Shown here: positions 43,230-55,193 of the stretch, piece by piece
Layout of the letters: each line of letters starts with the position of its first letter
Position numbering within the stretch: the stretch's first letter is position 1
NCBI GenBank assembly: GCA_947683425.1
Contig: CANTUQ010000073.1
Location: forward strand, 9,940,001 to 10,004,000
DNA: 64,000 bases
Direction: 5' to 3'
Origin: Excoecaria cochinchinensis
Lineage: Eukaryota; Streptophyta; Magnoliopsida; Malpighiales; Euphorbiaceae
Notes under the pieces: generated by a model
What the model was told of the DNA's origin: nothing
The model's input: the letters and a program-made list of their open reading frames with translations, nothing else
Databases searched by the model: none
Position numbers and translations under genes: made by a program

Positions 43230-46046
43230 CCCAATTATAAAGAGATACTTGAGACCTCTCTACCATTAAAAGTTCCATCTAAATATATTTTATATCTTTG
43301 ACCATTGGCTTTAAATAACTCTCCTTTTCATTTTTAAGTTCCAAATAACCATGGTCAAAAACTTGTGTTACCTCAAAAGGTCCACTCCACCTAGACCTCA
43401 ACTTTCCAGGAAACAATTTTAATCTAGAATTAAATAAAAGGACTTTATCTCCTACCTTAAAGCTTTTGTACCTAATGTGAGCCTCATGTCATTTCTTTGA
43501 TCTTTCCTTGCAAAATTCTTGCATTTTCATAAGACATGAGCCGTAATTCATCTAGCTCATTCAATTGTAAACATCTTTTCGCACTAGCATCTTTAATGTC
43601 ATAATTCAATGCCCTATGGCCCAATAAGCTCTATATTCTAACTTAACAGGAAAATGACATGCTTTGATAAATATTAACCTATATGGTGACATCCCAATAG
43701 GTATTTTGAATGCAGTGCGATATGCCCAAAGTGCATCATCTAATTTATGTGCCTAATCTTTCCTAGAGCTAGAAACTATTTTTTCAAGTATCCATTTAAG
43801 CTTTCTATTTGAAACCTCTACTTGACCACTAATTTGTGGATGATAAGGAGTAGCAACCCTATGATGAACACCATATTTGTGCAATAATGAGGCAAAAGAT
43901 CGGTTAATGAAATGCATACCTCCATCACTTATGATATCCTGTGGCACTCCAAATCTTAAAAAGAGTTTCTTCAAAAACTTCACAACTACCTTTGAGTTAT
44001 TGGTTGGTATTACTTTAGCTTCAACCCATTTTGAGACATAATCTACCCCAACCAAAATATAGCTTTGTCCAAAAGATGTAGGAAAAGGACCCATAAAGTT
44101 GATCCCCCACACATCAAATATTTCAACCTCTAAAATGCTATTCAAAGGCATCTCATCTCTCTTGCCAATATTGCCAACCCTTTGACACCTATCACATTGG
44201 GCTACAAAACTCCTAGCATCATGAAATAAAGGAGGCCAATAAAAACCACATTCAAGCACACGAGATGCAGTTTTTGTACTACTATTATAACATGAATATA
44301 AAGATGAATGGCAATGTTGCAAGATGTTCACATATTCATCCTCACTCATACATCTACGAATTACACCATCCCTACCTATCTTAAATAAATAGAGCTCCTC
44401 CCAAAGGTAATTCTTTACATCACTAAAAAAACTTCTTTCTTTGTTGCCATGTTAAACCATGAGGTACAATCCCTTCAACAAGAAAGTTAGCAAAATCTGC
44501 ATACCATGGCACATGCACTTGTTCAATGGACATTGAAGACTCATCCAAAAAAGATTCATTTATTTTATTGCTATCCCCTAAAGGTCCTTCATTATTTTCT
44601 AATCTTGACAAGTGATCAGCCACTAAGTTTTCAGAGCCTTTCTTATCTCTAATCTCAATGTCAAAATCTTGTAACAAAAGAACCCAACGTATGAGACGAG
44701 GCTTAGCATCTTTTTTAGCAAACAAGTACCTAAGGGCAGCATGATCCTTATAGATTATAACTTTAGATCCTAACAAGTAAGATCTAAATTTATCACATGC
44801 AAAAACAATAACTAACATTTCCTTTTTAGGTGTGGTGTAATTCAATTGAGGTGCAGATAATGTATGACTAGCATAGTAAATAACATGCAAATGCTTACCT
44901 TGACATTGACCTAGCACACAACCAATAGCAAGGTCACTTGCATCACACATGATTTCAAAAGGTAAATCCCAATTATGTGCTGTGATTATAGGTGCACTTA
45001 CTAGAGCTTTCTTTAATTGCTCAAAAGCATTCATGCATGCACTAGAAAAATCAAAAGGTACATCCTTAACTAACAAGTTAGTTAAATGCTTAGCAATTAA
45101 AGAAAAATCCTTTATGAATCTCCTATAGAATCCCGCATGACCTAAAATGATCTTACACACTTAAGTGTAGTAGGTGGAGGTAACTTTTCTATCAATTCAG
45201 TTTTTGCTCTATCAACCTCTATACCTCTACTTGAAATCTTGTGGCCTAGAACTATTCCTTCTTCGACCATAAAATGGCACTTTTCCCAATTAAGTACTAG
45301 GTTGGTCTCCTCACATCTAGCCAAGACTCTATCTAGGTTATTCAAGCACAACTCAAATGAATTTTCATAAACTGAAAAATCATCCATGAATACTTCCATT
45401 ATTTCTTCTTTTAAATCCCTAAAAATTGAAGTTATGCACTTTTGAAAAATGGCTGGTGCATTACAAAGCCCAAAAGGCATTCTCTTATAGGCAAAAGTCC
45501 CATAAGGACAAGTAAATGTGGTCTTTTTTTGGTCACTAGGGTATATGAATATTTGAAAATACCCCAAAAATCCATCTAAGAAAAAATAATGAGAATGGCC
45601 AGCTATCCTTTCTAACATTTGATCTATGAATGGCAAAGGAAAGTGATCTTAATGGCAAAGGAAAGTGATCTTTCCTAGTAGCTGAATTTAACTTTCTATA
45701 TTCAATACAAACCCTCCAACCCGTGGTGGTTCTAGTAGGAATCAAATCCCCATTCTCATTTCTAACCACAGTCATTCCTCTTTTCTTTAGTACACAATGT
45801 ATAGGACTCACCCATGCACTATCTGAAATCGGATAGATAATCCTATCATTTAATAACTTTATAACTTCTTTTTTAACTACCTCCTTCATATTGGGGTTAA
45901 GCCTTCTTTGTTTATCAGCCTTAGGTTGACACTCATCTTCCATGTTAATCCTATGCATCACTACATTAGGACTAATTCCCTTTAAATTAGAAATTTGCCA
46001 ACCTATACTCTTAATCCTCTTTCTAACAACCTCTAACAATAAGGAC
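43230..46046 (-). pseudogene. Athila-lineage RT, RNase H and integrase
   Basis: Minus strand. RT: VKKEVIKLLNDRIIYPISDS and GWRVCIEYRKLNSATRKD (46046-45640), DGFLGYFQI, MPFGLCNAPAIFQ, FMDD catalytic site (~45400), LGHKISSRGIEVDRAK. RNase H: FEIMCDASDLAIGCVLGQ and YKDHAALRYLFAKKDAKPR (45000-44680). Integrase: zinc region (CDRCQR at ~44180), core GINFMGPF, then ISDGGMHF and QVEVSNRKLK, C-terminal part decayed to ~43230. The first catalytic Asp of integrase is Asn (AAC, ~44095). A repeated TTAATGGCAAAGGAAAGTGA near 45645 breaks RT. The wording (RRLNPNMKEVVKK, HAGFYRRFIKDFS) is Athila lineage. The protease half lies beyond element U at 61241. Confidence 0.88.
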
Positions 46047-46051
46047 TCTTG

Positions 46052-49000
46052 TGTAGACACCGGGTCCCAAGGCGGTCCAAGATCAAGATTACCCGATGAT
46101 GAAAATAATACTTGCCACAAGTAAAAGTGTCAAAAATGATATTTTTCTTGTCGAGACGCTCATTATTTTTAAATAAAAATAGACAGATAAATACATATAT
46201 ATATAAAAAAAACAACAAAAAAATATATTAAAAATAATAATAATAAATAAATAAATAAAAATTAATTACAAAAATTAATTACAAAATTAAAAATTAAAAA
46301 AAATAAGAGATTAAAAAAGTAAATTAAAAAAAATTAAAAATTAAAAAAAAAAAGAAGAAGAAGAAAAGGGTGTTTTTGGCATTTAGTGGCCTTGTGTGGA
46401 GTGCCTCCACACATGCCCATATGTGGATTTCCACATAAGTGGCCGTGTGTGGAGGCTCTCCACACACGCCCACTTATGTGGAAATCCACATAAGGGGGCC
46501 GTGTGTGGAGAGCCTCCACATGCAGGCCTCCATGCCCTTTCTACACGTGGCCATCCTTTTACCGCGTGCTCTCTCGCCTGCAAAATTAATTATCGGAACT
46601 GTAAAAAATTAGTTTTTTTTACGTTTTTGGCTATTTTGAAAAAATAAAAATTAGAAAGTTAATTTTATTTTTTCCATTTTTGCAAGATAGAAAATTAAAA
46701 GGGTTTTGGGTTTCATTTTTAGGGGAGCTGCATTTTTTTAAAGAAAAAAAAGGGGTTTCTTCTCTCAAGTAAGGAGGCAGCCGAGAGTTTTTGGGAAAAA
46801 AATTCCAAAAAATTTTCAAGACTTATTTTTATTTTCTTCTTTTTTTCTCTAAAATCTTTTCACTCTTAGTTTAGTTTGAGCAAGGAAAATTAATTTCCTT
46901 TGCTTGATCTTTATATTAAAATTATTTTCTCAAGTTTTTATTTGTTTAAAACTTAGATTTCACCAAACTTTTTGTGCGTTTATCACCGCAAAAATCAACA
47001 AGAGGACAGATTAAGACACTGTTTTTCGATCTATAAACTCTGAGGATAAATATTTTTGGACCCGTTCCCATTTATTTTTGTTTATTATTTATTGATGTTA
47101 ATATTGTTTTTTTTTTTTGCTATTGTTACCATGTTCATTATTTATTTTTGGCACCTTTGATGATTGTTGATACTGTTAACACTTTGATAATTGTTGTTAC
47201 TGTTAACATGGGATTTAATTTTCTTTGATTTTAATTCCTTTACTATTGATGTCCTTCTTGTTGATATTCTCTTTATTTATTTATTATTATTATTATTATT
47301 ATTCTGTCATCTCCATTGTTATCACCATTTTTGTTGGTTGTTAATATTTGTATGCTCATTATTAGGGGTGAGCAAAAAAACCGATGGACTTGGTTAATCG
47401 AAAAAAAAATCAAAACCGAACCGATGGACTGGTTAACCGATTGTAATGGACTGGTTAATGGTTAGTGTTTTGAAAAAACCGATATTAATGGACTGGTTAA
47501 TGGTTTTTTACTCATGTGACCGGTTAACCGAACCGAAATCGAAATTTTTGTTAATTTATTAATTTTTTAATAATTTATAACAATTTATCCTAATTAAAGG
47601 TGATGATGTACTTTTTTTCATTATACTAATTATTTTAAAGTTCTTAAGTTTTTTTAATTGGCTATTAGTAAGTATAACAATTTATCTAATTAAAAGTGAT
47701 TATGAACTGGTTAATATATTTACTTATTAAATATTATTTTTTAAAAACAAATTTGCTTATCTCCACCAAATATTTTTATTTTAACAATAATAATGTTATA
47801 TTATAGTGAAAAAATTTTAACTTTTAAGTATCTTGAACATTTTAATTTTATTTATGAATATATTTATAATTATAGTGGTTAACCGAAAAATATTGGGTAA
47901 CCGATCCGAAAATCCGAAACCGATGGACTGGTTAACCGATAGTAATGGACTGAAATTTCAAAAAACCGATATTAATGGACTGGTTAATGGACCGGGGCTC
48001 ATGGACCGGTTAACCGACCATGCTCACCCCTACTCATTATTATTATTATTATTTTATTTTTGCTATTGTCATTATTTTGTTATTATTTCTATTATTATTT
48101 TTATGTTTTTTTTTGCAAGAGTTATTTTTAATTTTCCGTTGCATGTAAATTGTTTGCATATTAAATTGACATGTCTAATTTAACCTATTTTATCTCATAC
48201 ACATTTGCTAATTATTTTTGCATGCCCTCAGGTTTTATATTTATTTGGTTAATTTTTTGAATTATTACTAATATTTTTAATGTCATTTTTGTTTGGGAAT
48301 TTAAATGTGATTTGCCTCATGTGAGTGTCCCCGCGACCACGCGAAGGGGGGTCATGACGCGTAGGGGACTACTTCATTTTTTATGAGATCTTCCCTATTC
48401 TCTCTCTTTGTGTTGTGTTTGTTTGCAAATAAATATTTTATTTATGCACGTGTGAGATAAAAAATCATAAAAATATTTTTATAATTAAATTGGAATTTTT
48501 ACTAATAAAAGTGGGACTAATGTCCCTCATTTTAGCCAAGAAATGTAAAATGTCACAATAAAATGAAAAGTTAAATTTTCTCAAAAATTGGGATCACTCA
48601 TACGGGTTTTTCAAACTAGCAATCAAATAACTCTTCGATCCCTTTTCAAAATAAGCACGAAGGAACCAATGTTCCTAAACCAAACAAATGCCCCAATTTA
48701 TGTATATTTTTCTCATGTTTGACTTTATTTGTTTATTTTAAATTTATATTCATGTATTTTCTTTTGGGCTCTTGTAATTAATTTTGGGGCAACATTATTT
48801 AATTTCCATTTGGGATTGTATTCCATCCCAATTTACATTTTTAATCTTCTTTTATTGGGGTTGTATTCCGCCCCAATTTCTCTTGTAATTGTGTGCTTGG
48901 TGTGTTTACCGCTTTATTTATAGCTTTCCTTTACTTTCTTTAAGTGATTGCAATGTGTTTTTAATTAAATGCATAAATCGTGTGAGATAAGAGGTAGAAT

Positions 49001-49302
49001 TTTAAGAAGTAAAAAACTCACTTATAATTAACCAAAACATAAATAAGAGTGAAGTTTCGAACACCAATCTCTGGTCTAGACCAATAGAGGTTAGAGACAT
49101 TTTCCAATTTCTTGTAAATTGGGTGCCGACTCCAAAATACCTCAAAGGTGCCTAAAGGCATCATGAGGCTAGATGATTCTTCCATTGGGAAGGAGGCATC
49201 CAAAATGTCTCATGGCACCCAAGATTAAAAGATGCGAACTAATCCCTCGAGCCCTAAAAGCAGGTTCAACGAGGGCCTTTACTAGGTTCGGCGCGTGTCA
49301 CA
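46052..49302 (+). mobile_element. 5' LTR of U (carries a MITE)
   Basis: Starts TGTAGACACC and ends GCGCGTGTCACA. GC-rich inverted repeats of the type GTGTGTGGAG/CTCCACACAC occur at 46385-46540. A donor-like CTGAGGATAAATATT lies at ~47040 and hairpins at 48513-48526, 48661-48676, 48811-48830 and 48854-48877. The LTR-internal primer-like copy (TGCCGACTCC) is at 49124. The 670-bp MITE at 47363 makes this copy longer than usual. Confidence 0.88.
47363..48032. mobile_element. hAT-type MITE, 670 bp, TSD CTCATTAT
   Basis: Perfect terminal inverted repeats TAGGGGTGAGCA/TGCTCACCCCTA and perfect 8-bp duplications CTCATTAT (47355-47362 and 48033-48040). Subterminal GGACTGGTTAACCGATT repeats match the MITE at 35434. 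Absent from the 3' LTR, so it came after U. Confidence 0.95.
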
Positions 49303-49303
49303 A

Positions 49304-49321
49304 TGGCTATTCCACTGGGGA
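49304..49321 (+). promoter_or_regulatory. Degenerate tRNA-Arg primer-binding site of U
   Basis: TGGCTATTCCACTGGGGA starts two bases after the 5' LTR. It differs at three positions (CG to TA at two, G to A at one) from TGGCGACTCCGCTGGGGA, the complement of a plant tRNA-Arg 3' end. Confidence 0.65.
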
Positions 49322-50289
49322 CTGTTTGTGACTTTGCTCTGAAAGTATTTTGGTTAAAATGTATAATTGAGTTTTTAAAACATAAAATTCTATCTGTTTT
49401 CTAAAAAATTGCATTGCATTTTAGAGCCTTAGAATTATGTTAGTTGGTCCTTTATCTTACCCAGGTGCATTTCCAAAATATGACCCTACTTTCACTCATT
49501 GTAGGGAAGTGTTAGGGATAATTACCAGCCCAAGCCTCGTGCTATTAATGGTATATCAAATAGAGATCCGATTAGTCGCTACTCATGATGAGCTAGACCT
49601 GTTGGCAGGGACCATGCTTAGGTAGACCTAAAGTATTACCACCTTGACCGAAACTCATGTAATGGCAAATAGAAACTTCCATTAGGTGAAATGTACCATA
49701 ATACCATGCTTGCTATTTGGGCTGTCGTGTATTGAGCAAAATCAATTAAATTAAATGGTCTTTCATTAAAGGCTTTCATGCTACGGTGGGCCCATCTATA
49801 TTTAGTTGAATTGTTTAAATACGTAATGGCCAAAACCCATGCGCGTGTGCTTTAAGTTAAGAGTGTTATGCAGCTGGGTTTTCACCACGCACCATACTCG
49901 CCCATTGGGTTCCCCATTGACCCATGGGTTAAGCCTACCTAGGAAGAGACTATTTGACCTCGTGTGTGGAAGTTAAAAGGTTAGAAGGATCTACTTGCTT
50001 GTATGTGATTGCGAAATGCTGCACAACTCATGATCATGCATTGTAACTGTCATCCATGCATCATTCTAACAATCTGAGTCTTGCAGCCATCGTAGATTCA
50101 TCCAAGTGGACTAGAGGTTCTGACGGACGACTAGTGAGGAAAAACTCGCCCTTTGGATTGCTAGAATTAGTGCCTATTTGAGATTCTTTCTGATCTATAA
50201 ACTCTGAGGGGATTTCGATAATTATTTGAATAGCAAACGGAGTTCGAGTTGGTTGGCAGAGATCTAGCGTTCTTATCAAAATATCCACA
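49322..50289 (+). other. Untranslated leader of U
   Basis: Noncoding, collinear with the leader of V (18496-19393): shared AGAGCCTTAGAAT, CCAGCCCAAGCCTCGTGC, ATGATGAGCTAGACCTG and CCCATTGGGTTCCCC-type blocks. Candidate acceptor CTTGCAG at ~50085, then CCATCGTAGATTCATCC as in V. The first gag codons are frame-damaged. Confidence 0.5.
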
Positions 50290-51060
50290 GGCATCAGAAA
50301 TGGTTGATCCCTCACAACAGATTGAAGAGGCTCGTGCCTTAATGACCCTAGAGATGGATAGAAGGTTTGAGGAGCTTGAAAAGAGGCTATTGGCCACAAT
50401 TAAAGAAAGGATGGATACCATGACCCTAATTCTTCAAGCTCAACTTATGGCGACTACCCTTAACCAGGTTGAGCTTGCCACAGTAAAAAAGGATCATGCA
50501 ACGACGGTTGTAATGTTTCCATCCACTCCCGAGCCTGGGGGCAAGGCACCACTCGACTCACTAATCGGACCAGTGGGAAGAGCAGAAGAGCTAGATCCTT
50601 TACAGTCGTTAGGCCTCCTCAGTCCCTCAAACACCGAAAGGAAACTAGCTGATCATGAAGAAGAGATTGTAAAGTCTAAGCTTGCAACTACCCGGGCACC
50701 TCTCAATAAGACTATTACTAGCCCTGTAAGTCTTGGAGTTCGTAGCATCGGTACAAGGAGGACAGGGAAAGTACCAATGGCTGAGATAGCTCAACGACAC
50801 TATTCTAATCTGGACATACCCTTGTCATGGGTTTTTGAGAAGCTAATGAAGGGGAGAATGTTGCAGCCATTGCCAGCTAGAAACAAAGGACATCCTGATC
50901 ACAAGGCGGATCAGTATTGTGCTTTCCACCAGCACACCGGGCATACCACAGATGATTGCAAGACCTTGAGGCATCGTGTTCAAGACCTCATTGATAGCAA
51001 GTAGATCTCTGATCTAGAAGAGTGAAAGAAGGAGAGGAAGACAAATTAAGTACCAAAGTG
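50290..51060 (+). pseudogene. Gag remnant of U
   Basis: Open from ~50249 to 51004 but internally deleted: an N-terminal coiled coil (ALMTLEMDRRFEELEKRLLA), then a region without the capsid core, then the gag C-terminus YSNLDIPLSWVFEKLMKG and the zinc-finger-like CAFHQHTGHTTDDC (~50920), parallel to V at 20460-20690. TAG at 51002-51004. The capsid core (about 600 bp in V) is missing, so it could not form particles by itself. Confidence 0.75.
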
Positions 51061-52440
51061 GGGAAGGAAGATGGTTCCCGCAGACGGTGATGAACCATTG
51101 GCCGAAACAGCTGTGCTGATGGAAACTGGAAGCTATGCTGATGGCATTTTTAATTCTGGTTTTTATTAAATGAAATGAATGATTTCACTTATCTGTGTGA
51201 TATTTTCTTGTGGTTTCACTATGCATGATCATGACACATTCATATTTGATAATGGTTCAAATGATGCCATTCCATTTAATCTCAGAACTTTGGGGAACTC
51301 AAAGAGAATCTTGATAGAATCTGTTATGACTCCTGAAGAGAGATTAAAAAGAGAGAAAATAAAAAAAATGAAATAAAAAAAGTCTTTGCCTGGACCTATG
51401 AAGACATGCCAGGAGATGATTATGAAGCCGCCGAACACGCTATTCCAGTGTATCCCGCTCATGAGCCAGCCAAGTAGAAAATCAGAAGATTCAAGCTGGG
51501 AGGGACAGGAAAGGTTAAAAGGGAGAATCCACAAGCAGAACCAGGGCCAAATTTTTTACTGAAGTGCAATGTCCAACTAGGCGGATCAACGACATCCCCA
51601 ATGGTTAATAAGAGAAGTGCGCGTATGTGTAAATTATCAAGATTCGGACGAAGCTTGTTGTGGAGCGAAAAAATGTACGAAAAAAAAGAAAAACAAATAA
51701 AACAAAAAGCAAAAAAAAAAAGAACAAAAAAAAAAGAAAAAAAAAGAGAAAAAGAAAAATTGATCATCGACATAGGGCAGGGGATAGTTACCTAAGGGCA
51801 AGCTTTGTTCAGATCCCACTGATCTACACATACCTGTATTTTGCCATTCTTCTTGGCTACTGAAAAGGACCTAAAAATTGATTCACAAGCTATCTGCCCA
51901 TTTCATCAGTGTAGAGGATGTGCAGTACAAGAGGTAAGCTGATGATATACGACTAAGGCACTTAGACGAGAAGAAGACCAAGAAGGTTATGGAGGAGACC
52001 CATGCTGGGGTCTGCAGTCGGAACCCTTATAAGAGTCACGTTTTACTCCTTGATTCATGAGGCAATAACACTGCTGCCTATTGAAACACGTCAAATCTTG
52101 AAGGGCAGTCATGAAAGCAACGGCTACAGTAGTTAAACATGTCAAAGGAAAATAGGTTGTGGGATTACTATCGCAATTAGATCTATCAGAAAACACCTTG
52201 TTCAATCACTTGGAAAGAGGGTCAGAAAACATTCACTGAAAGAGGGAGATTCGGTCTTCAGGCAAATAAGACCTCATTTTCTAGACACGCGAAGTAAATT
52301 CGGTCCGACGTGGGAAGACCCGTTTGCCCCTAAGAAAATTTTGTCCAAAGGGGCAGCGGTTCTAATAGAAAGCAACGAAGATGAGCTCGAACAACAGATC
52401 AGCATCAACAAACCCAAGAAGGTCCATGGCTAAAGACTAA
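51061..52440 (+). pseudogene. Collapsed pol of U: protease-RT joint and integrase tail only
   Basis: 51183-51370 matches the V protease-RT joint (DHDTFIFDNGSNDAIPFNL, then MTPEERLKREKI). VFAWTYEDMPG-like text follows at about 51387 and decays within ~200 bp. An A-rich low-complexity stretch lies at 51675-51765. From about 51960 integrase pieces appear (KVMEETHAGVC near 51987; the C-terminal part at 52190-52430), in several frames. Palm, RNase H, aRH and integrase core are deleted. The long Lys-rich and Phe-rich frames here are artefacts of the A-run. Confidence 0.7.
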
Positions 52441-52467
52441 AAATCAAAAGAAGAGAATAAATGCCCC

Positions 52468-53247
52468 GCGGGTTGAAAACTAAAAAAAGGCGGCCTTGCT
52501 AAAATTGGGCGCCTCGTCAGGGAGAAAGCTGAAAAAAGGCACTCTGGGCAAAAATTAGAGGCTTGAGAGAAAATATCCAATCAAGAAAACCCGAGAGGGC
52601 TGATTGGAAACAGGAGTTTGACGCGTACAGGATCCACCCTAAGATTAGATTTAATTTTTCATTCTGAATCTATGTTAGATGGTGATCATGTATGGAGAAA
52701 TGATACTGAAATGCACACAATCTTTGCAAATACATAAAACAAAAGTAGTTCAACTCATGCACTCATCATTTTCTAGTTCTTTTATAAAAAGAAGGATACC
52801 GTTCATTGTTGAATGTGTGAAATTTAAACGGCTATACTCTGCTTCTGCTCTCACCGACCAGATGCCTAAGCCGATGGGTCCCATTATCTACTGCGGGGCT
52901 AAATACCCTTCTCTTGTATGCACTTATGGAAGTGAGGGTGCAGTCTTCGACTTGCAGTATGATGACTTTTGCAAGCGGCTTCAATTTTTCTTATAGCTAC
53001 GCCTCAAAAAAAAGGTCGTTAGAGATCAAAACCGTAATTGGCGCTCTAAGTAAAAGTAAGGCCAAAGGCCAGGGTGAAAACCTGGGAACAGGCAGTCTGT
53101 CCTACAAAAAATGAAATGAATAAAAGCCGCTAGATTGGGTTAGGTCCATTCCAGGCAAAATATAAGTCACAGGGTAATGTGAAAATCCAAAACAGACGCA
53201 TTTCTCGCTAAGAAAAGCTAGTGTGAAAATCCACGAGGGACGCACTA
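52468..53247 (+). ncRNA. Hairpin module of U (same order as V)
   Basis: HP1 ~52468-52499. HP2 ~52510-52562, with outer stem GCCTC/GAGGC. HP3 52577-52607, stem CCAATCA/TGATTGG around CCC-GAGA-GGG. An extra copy lies at 53069-53100 (CAGGGTG, AAAA, CCT...AGG). HP4 53176-53202, stem AATGTG/CGCATT. HP5 53219-53247, stem TAGTGTG/CGCACTA. Against V, HP3 and HP4 differ by paired changes. Between HP3 and HP4, 52830-53000 holds a remnant of the antisense gene exon 2. Confidence 0.55.
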
Positions 53248-53534
53248 CGTTAAAAGAATGACTACAGGCATTAGAAGAGAACCTCATAATCCCCAAGGCA
53301 TGAAATTCAAAAGCAATTCAAGGGGGCACCGATCCTACTGCAAATTATGACCAAACCGGCTGTCGCCTCTGGATCCACTTAGACGAATTCTTGTCCTGCA
53401 TTACTGCATACATATGCATCTCACGTGCATGCTCACCATTTTTCCTGCATATTTGGCTTTCTAAGTCTTGCTGAAAGAGAGAATTGATGCGAATGCCGAC
53501 AAAAGGCGAGTGACGACATCAGTCAAAACACCAA

Positions 53535-54640
53535 TCCAATCCAACTAGCCGAAGACCTCTCAGGGGGCAACTAGCCGAAGACCTCTCAGGGGGCAGCCAA
53601 CTAGCCGAAGACCTCTCGGGGGGCAACTAGCCGAAGACCTCTCAAGGGGCAGCCAACTAGCCGAAATCCTCTCAGGGGGCAGCCAACTAACCGAAGACCT
53701 CTCAGGGGGCGACCAACCAAAGACCTCTCAGGGGGCGATCAACCGAAGACCTCTTAGGGGGCGATCAACCGAAGACCTCTCAGGGGGTAGCTAATCGAAG
53801 ACCTCTCAGGGGGCGATCAATCGAAGACCTCTCAGGGGGTGATCAACCGAAGATCTCTTAGGGGGCAGCCAATCAACCGAAGACCTCTTAGGGGGCAGCT
53901 AATCGAAGACCTCTCAGGGGACGATCAACCGAAAACCTCTCAAGGGCGACCCACCGAAGACCTCTCAGGGGGCGACCCACCGAAGACCTCTCAGGGGGCG
54001 ATCAACCGAAGACCTCTCAGGGGGCAGCTAATCGAAGACCTCTCAGGGGGAGATCAACCGAAGACCTCTCAGGGGGCAATCAACCGAAAACCTCTTAGAG
54101 GGCGGCAAACCGAAGACCTCTTAGGGGGAGATCAACCGAAGACCTCTTAGGGGGCAGCCAACCATCCAAAGACCTCTCAGTGGGTGGCGAACCGAAGACC
54201 TCTCAGGGGGCAGCCAACTATCTGAAGACCTCTCAGGGGGCAGCCAGCTATCTGAAGACCTCTCAAGGGGCGGTGAACCGAAGACCTCTCAGGGGGCAAT
54301 CAACCGAAGACCTCTCAGGGGGCAGCCAACCATCTGAAGACCTCTCAGGGGGCGGCAAACCGAAGACCTCTCAGGGGGCGATGAACCGAAGACCTCTCAG
54401 GGGGCAATCAATCGAAGACCTCTCAGGGGGCAGCCAACTATCCGAAGACCTCTCAGGGGGAGGCGAACCGAAGACCTGTCAGGGGGCGATCAACCAAAGA
54501 CCTCTCAGGGGGCAGCCAACCATCCAAAGACCTCTCAGGGGGCGGCGAACCGAAGGCTTCTCGGGGGGCGATCAACCAAAGACCTCTCGGGGGGCAACCG
54601 GCCAGCACAAGACCTCTCAGGGGGCACCACCTCAGAAAGG
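53535..54640 (+). repeat. 1.1-kb tandem array of CCGAAGACCTCTCAGGGGGC units
   Basis: About 40 copies of CGAAGACCTCTCAGGGGGC separated by short variable spacers (AACTAG, GATCAAC, AGCCAACTATC, GGCGAAC), so unit length varies from about 22 to 35 bp. CCTC-TCA-GGGG can pair as a small hairpin. The array lies 130 bp before the polypurine tract, the same position as the arrays of X and V. Long open frames through it reflect the unit length. Confidence 0.9.
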
Positions 54641-54752
54641 ATAACATGCCAACAATATCGTCCAGTCTGGAAAAGCGATCGCTTCAGGTACGTGTCTCTT
54701 TCCTTGTTTTCTGAATTTTTGCTCACCCATACACCCAGGTTCTAAGTTCCCC

Positions 54753-54767
54753 AAAATTGGGGGCAAC
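54753..54767 (+). promoter_or_regulatory. Polypurine tract before the U 3' LTR
   Basis: AAAATTGGGGGCAAC directly precedes the LTR start at 54768. V has AAAACTGGGGGTAAC in the same place. Confidence 0.6.
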
Positions 54768-55193
54768 TATAGACACCGAGTCCCGAGGCGGTCTAAGATC
54801 AGGATTACCCGATGATGAAAATGATACTTGTCACAAGTAAAAGTGTCAAAAATGATATTTTCCTTGTCGATACGCTCATTATTTTTAAATAAAAATAGAC
54901 AGATAAATATATATATATATAAAAAAATAACAAAAAAAATATTTTTTTAAAAAAATAATAAATTAATTAAAATTAATTACAAAAATTAATTACAAAATTA
55001 AAAATTTTAAAAAAGAAGAGATTAAAAAAAATAAATTAAAAATTAAAAATTAAAAAAAAAAAGAAAAAAATGGGGTGTTTTTGGCATTTAGTGGCCTTGT
55101 GTGGAGTGCATCCACACAAGGCCATATGAGCATATGGGCATGTGTGGAGGGCCTCCACACGTGCCCATATGTGGATTTCCACATAAGTGGCCG

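Noticed and set aside
46383..46647. Cys/His-rich frames on both strands (again at 58939-59200)
   Set aside because: Caused by GTGTGGAG/CTCCACAC palindromes in the U LTR, which read open in both directions.
51601..51863. Lys-rich and Phe-rich ORFs on opposite strands
   Set aside because: They come from an A-rich low-complexity stretch within the collapsed pol of U.
53535..54640. CRISPR-like pattern of a constant ~20-bp repeat with variable spacers
   Set aside because: Spacers are only 2-15 bp and are themselves repetitive, the context is a plant LTR element and no cas gene is present.
53839..54644. Two long open frames (103 and 154 codons) through the CCGAAGACC repeat array, resembling a repetitive protein
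   Set aside because: The frames follow from repeat units without stops. Unit lengths vary and shift the frame, and they lie in the 3' noncoding region of U.
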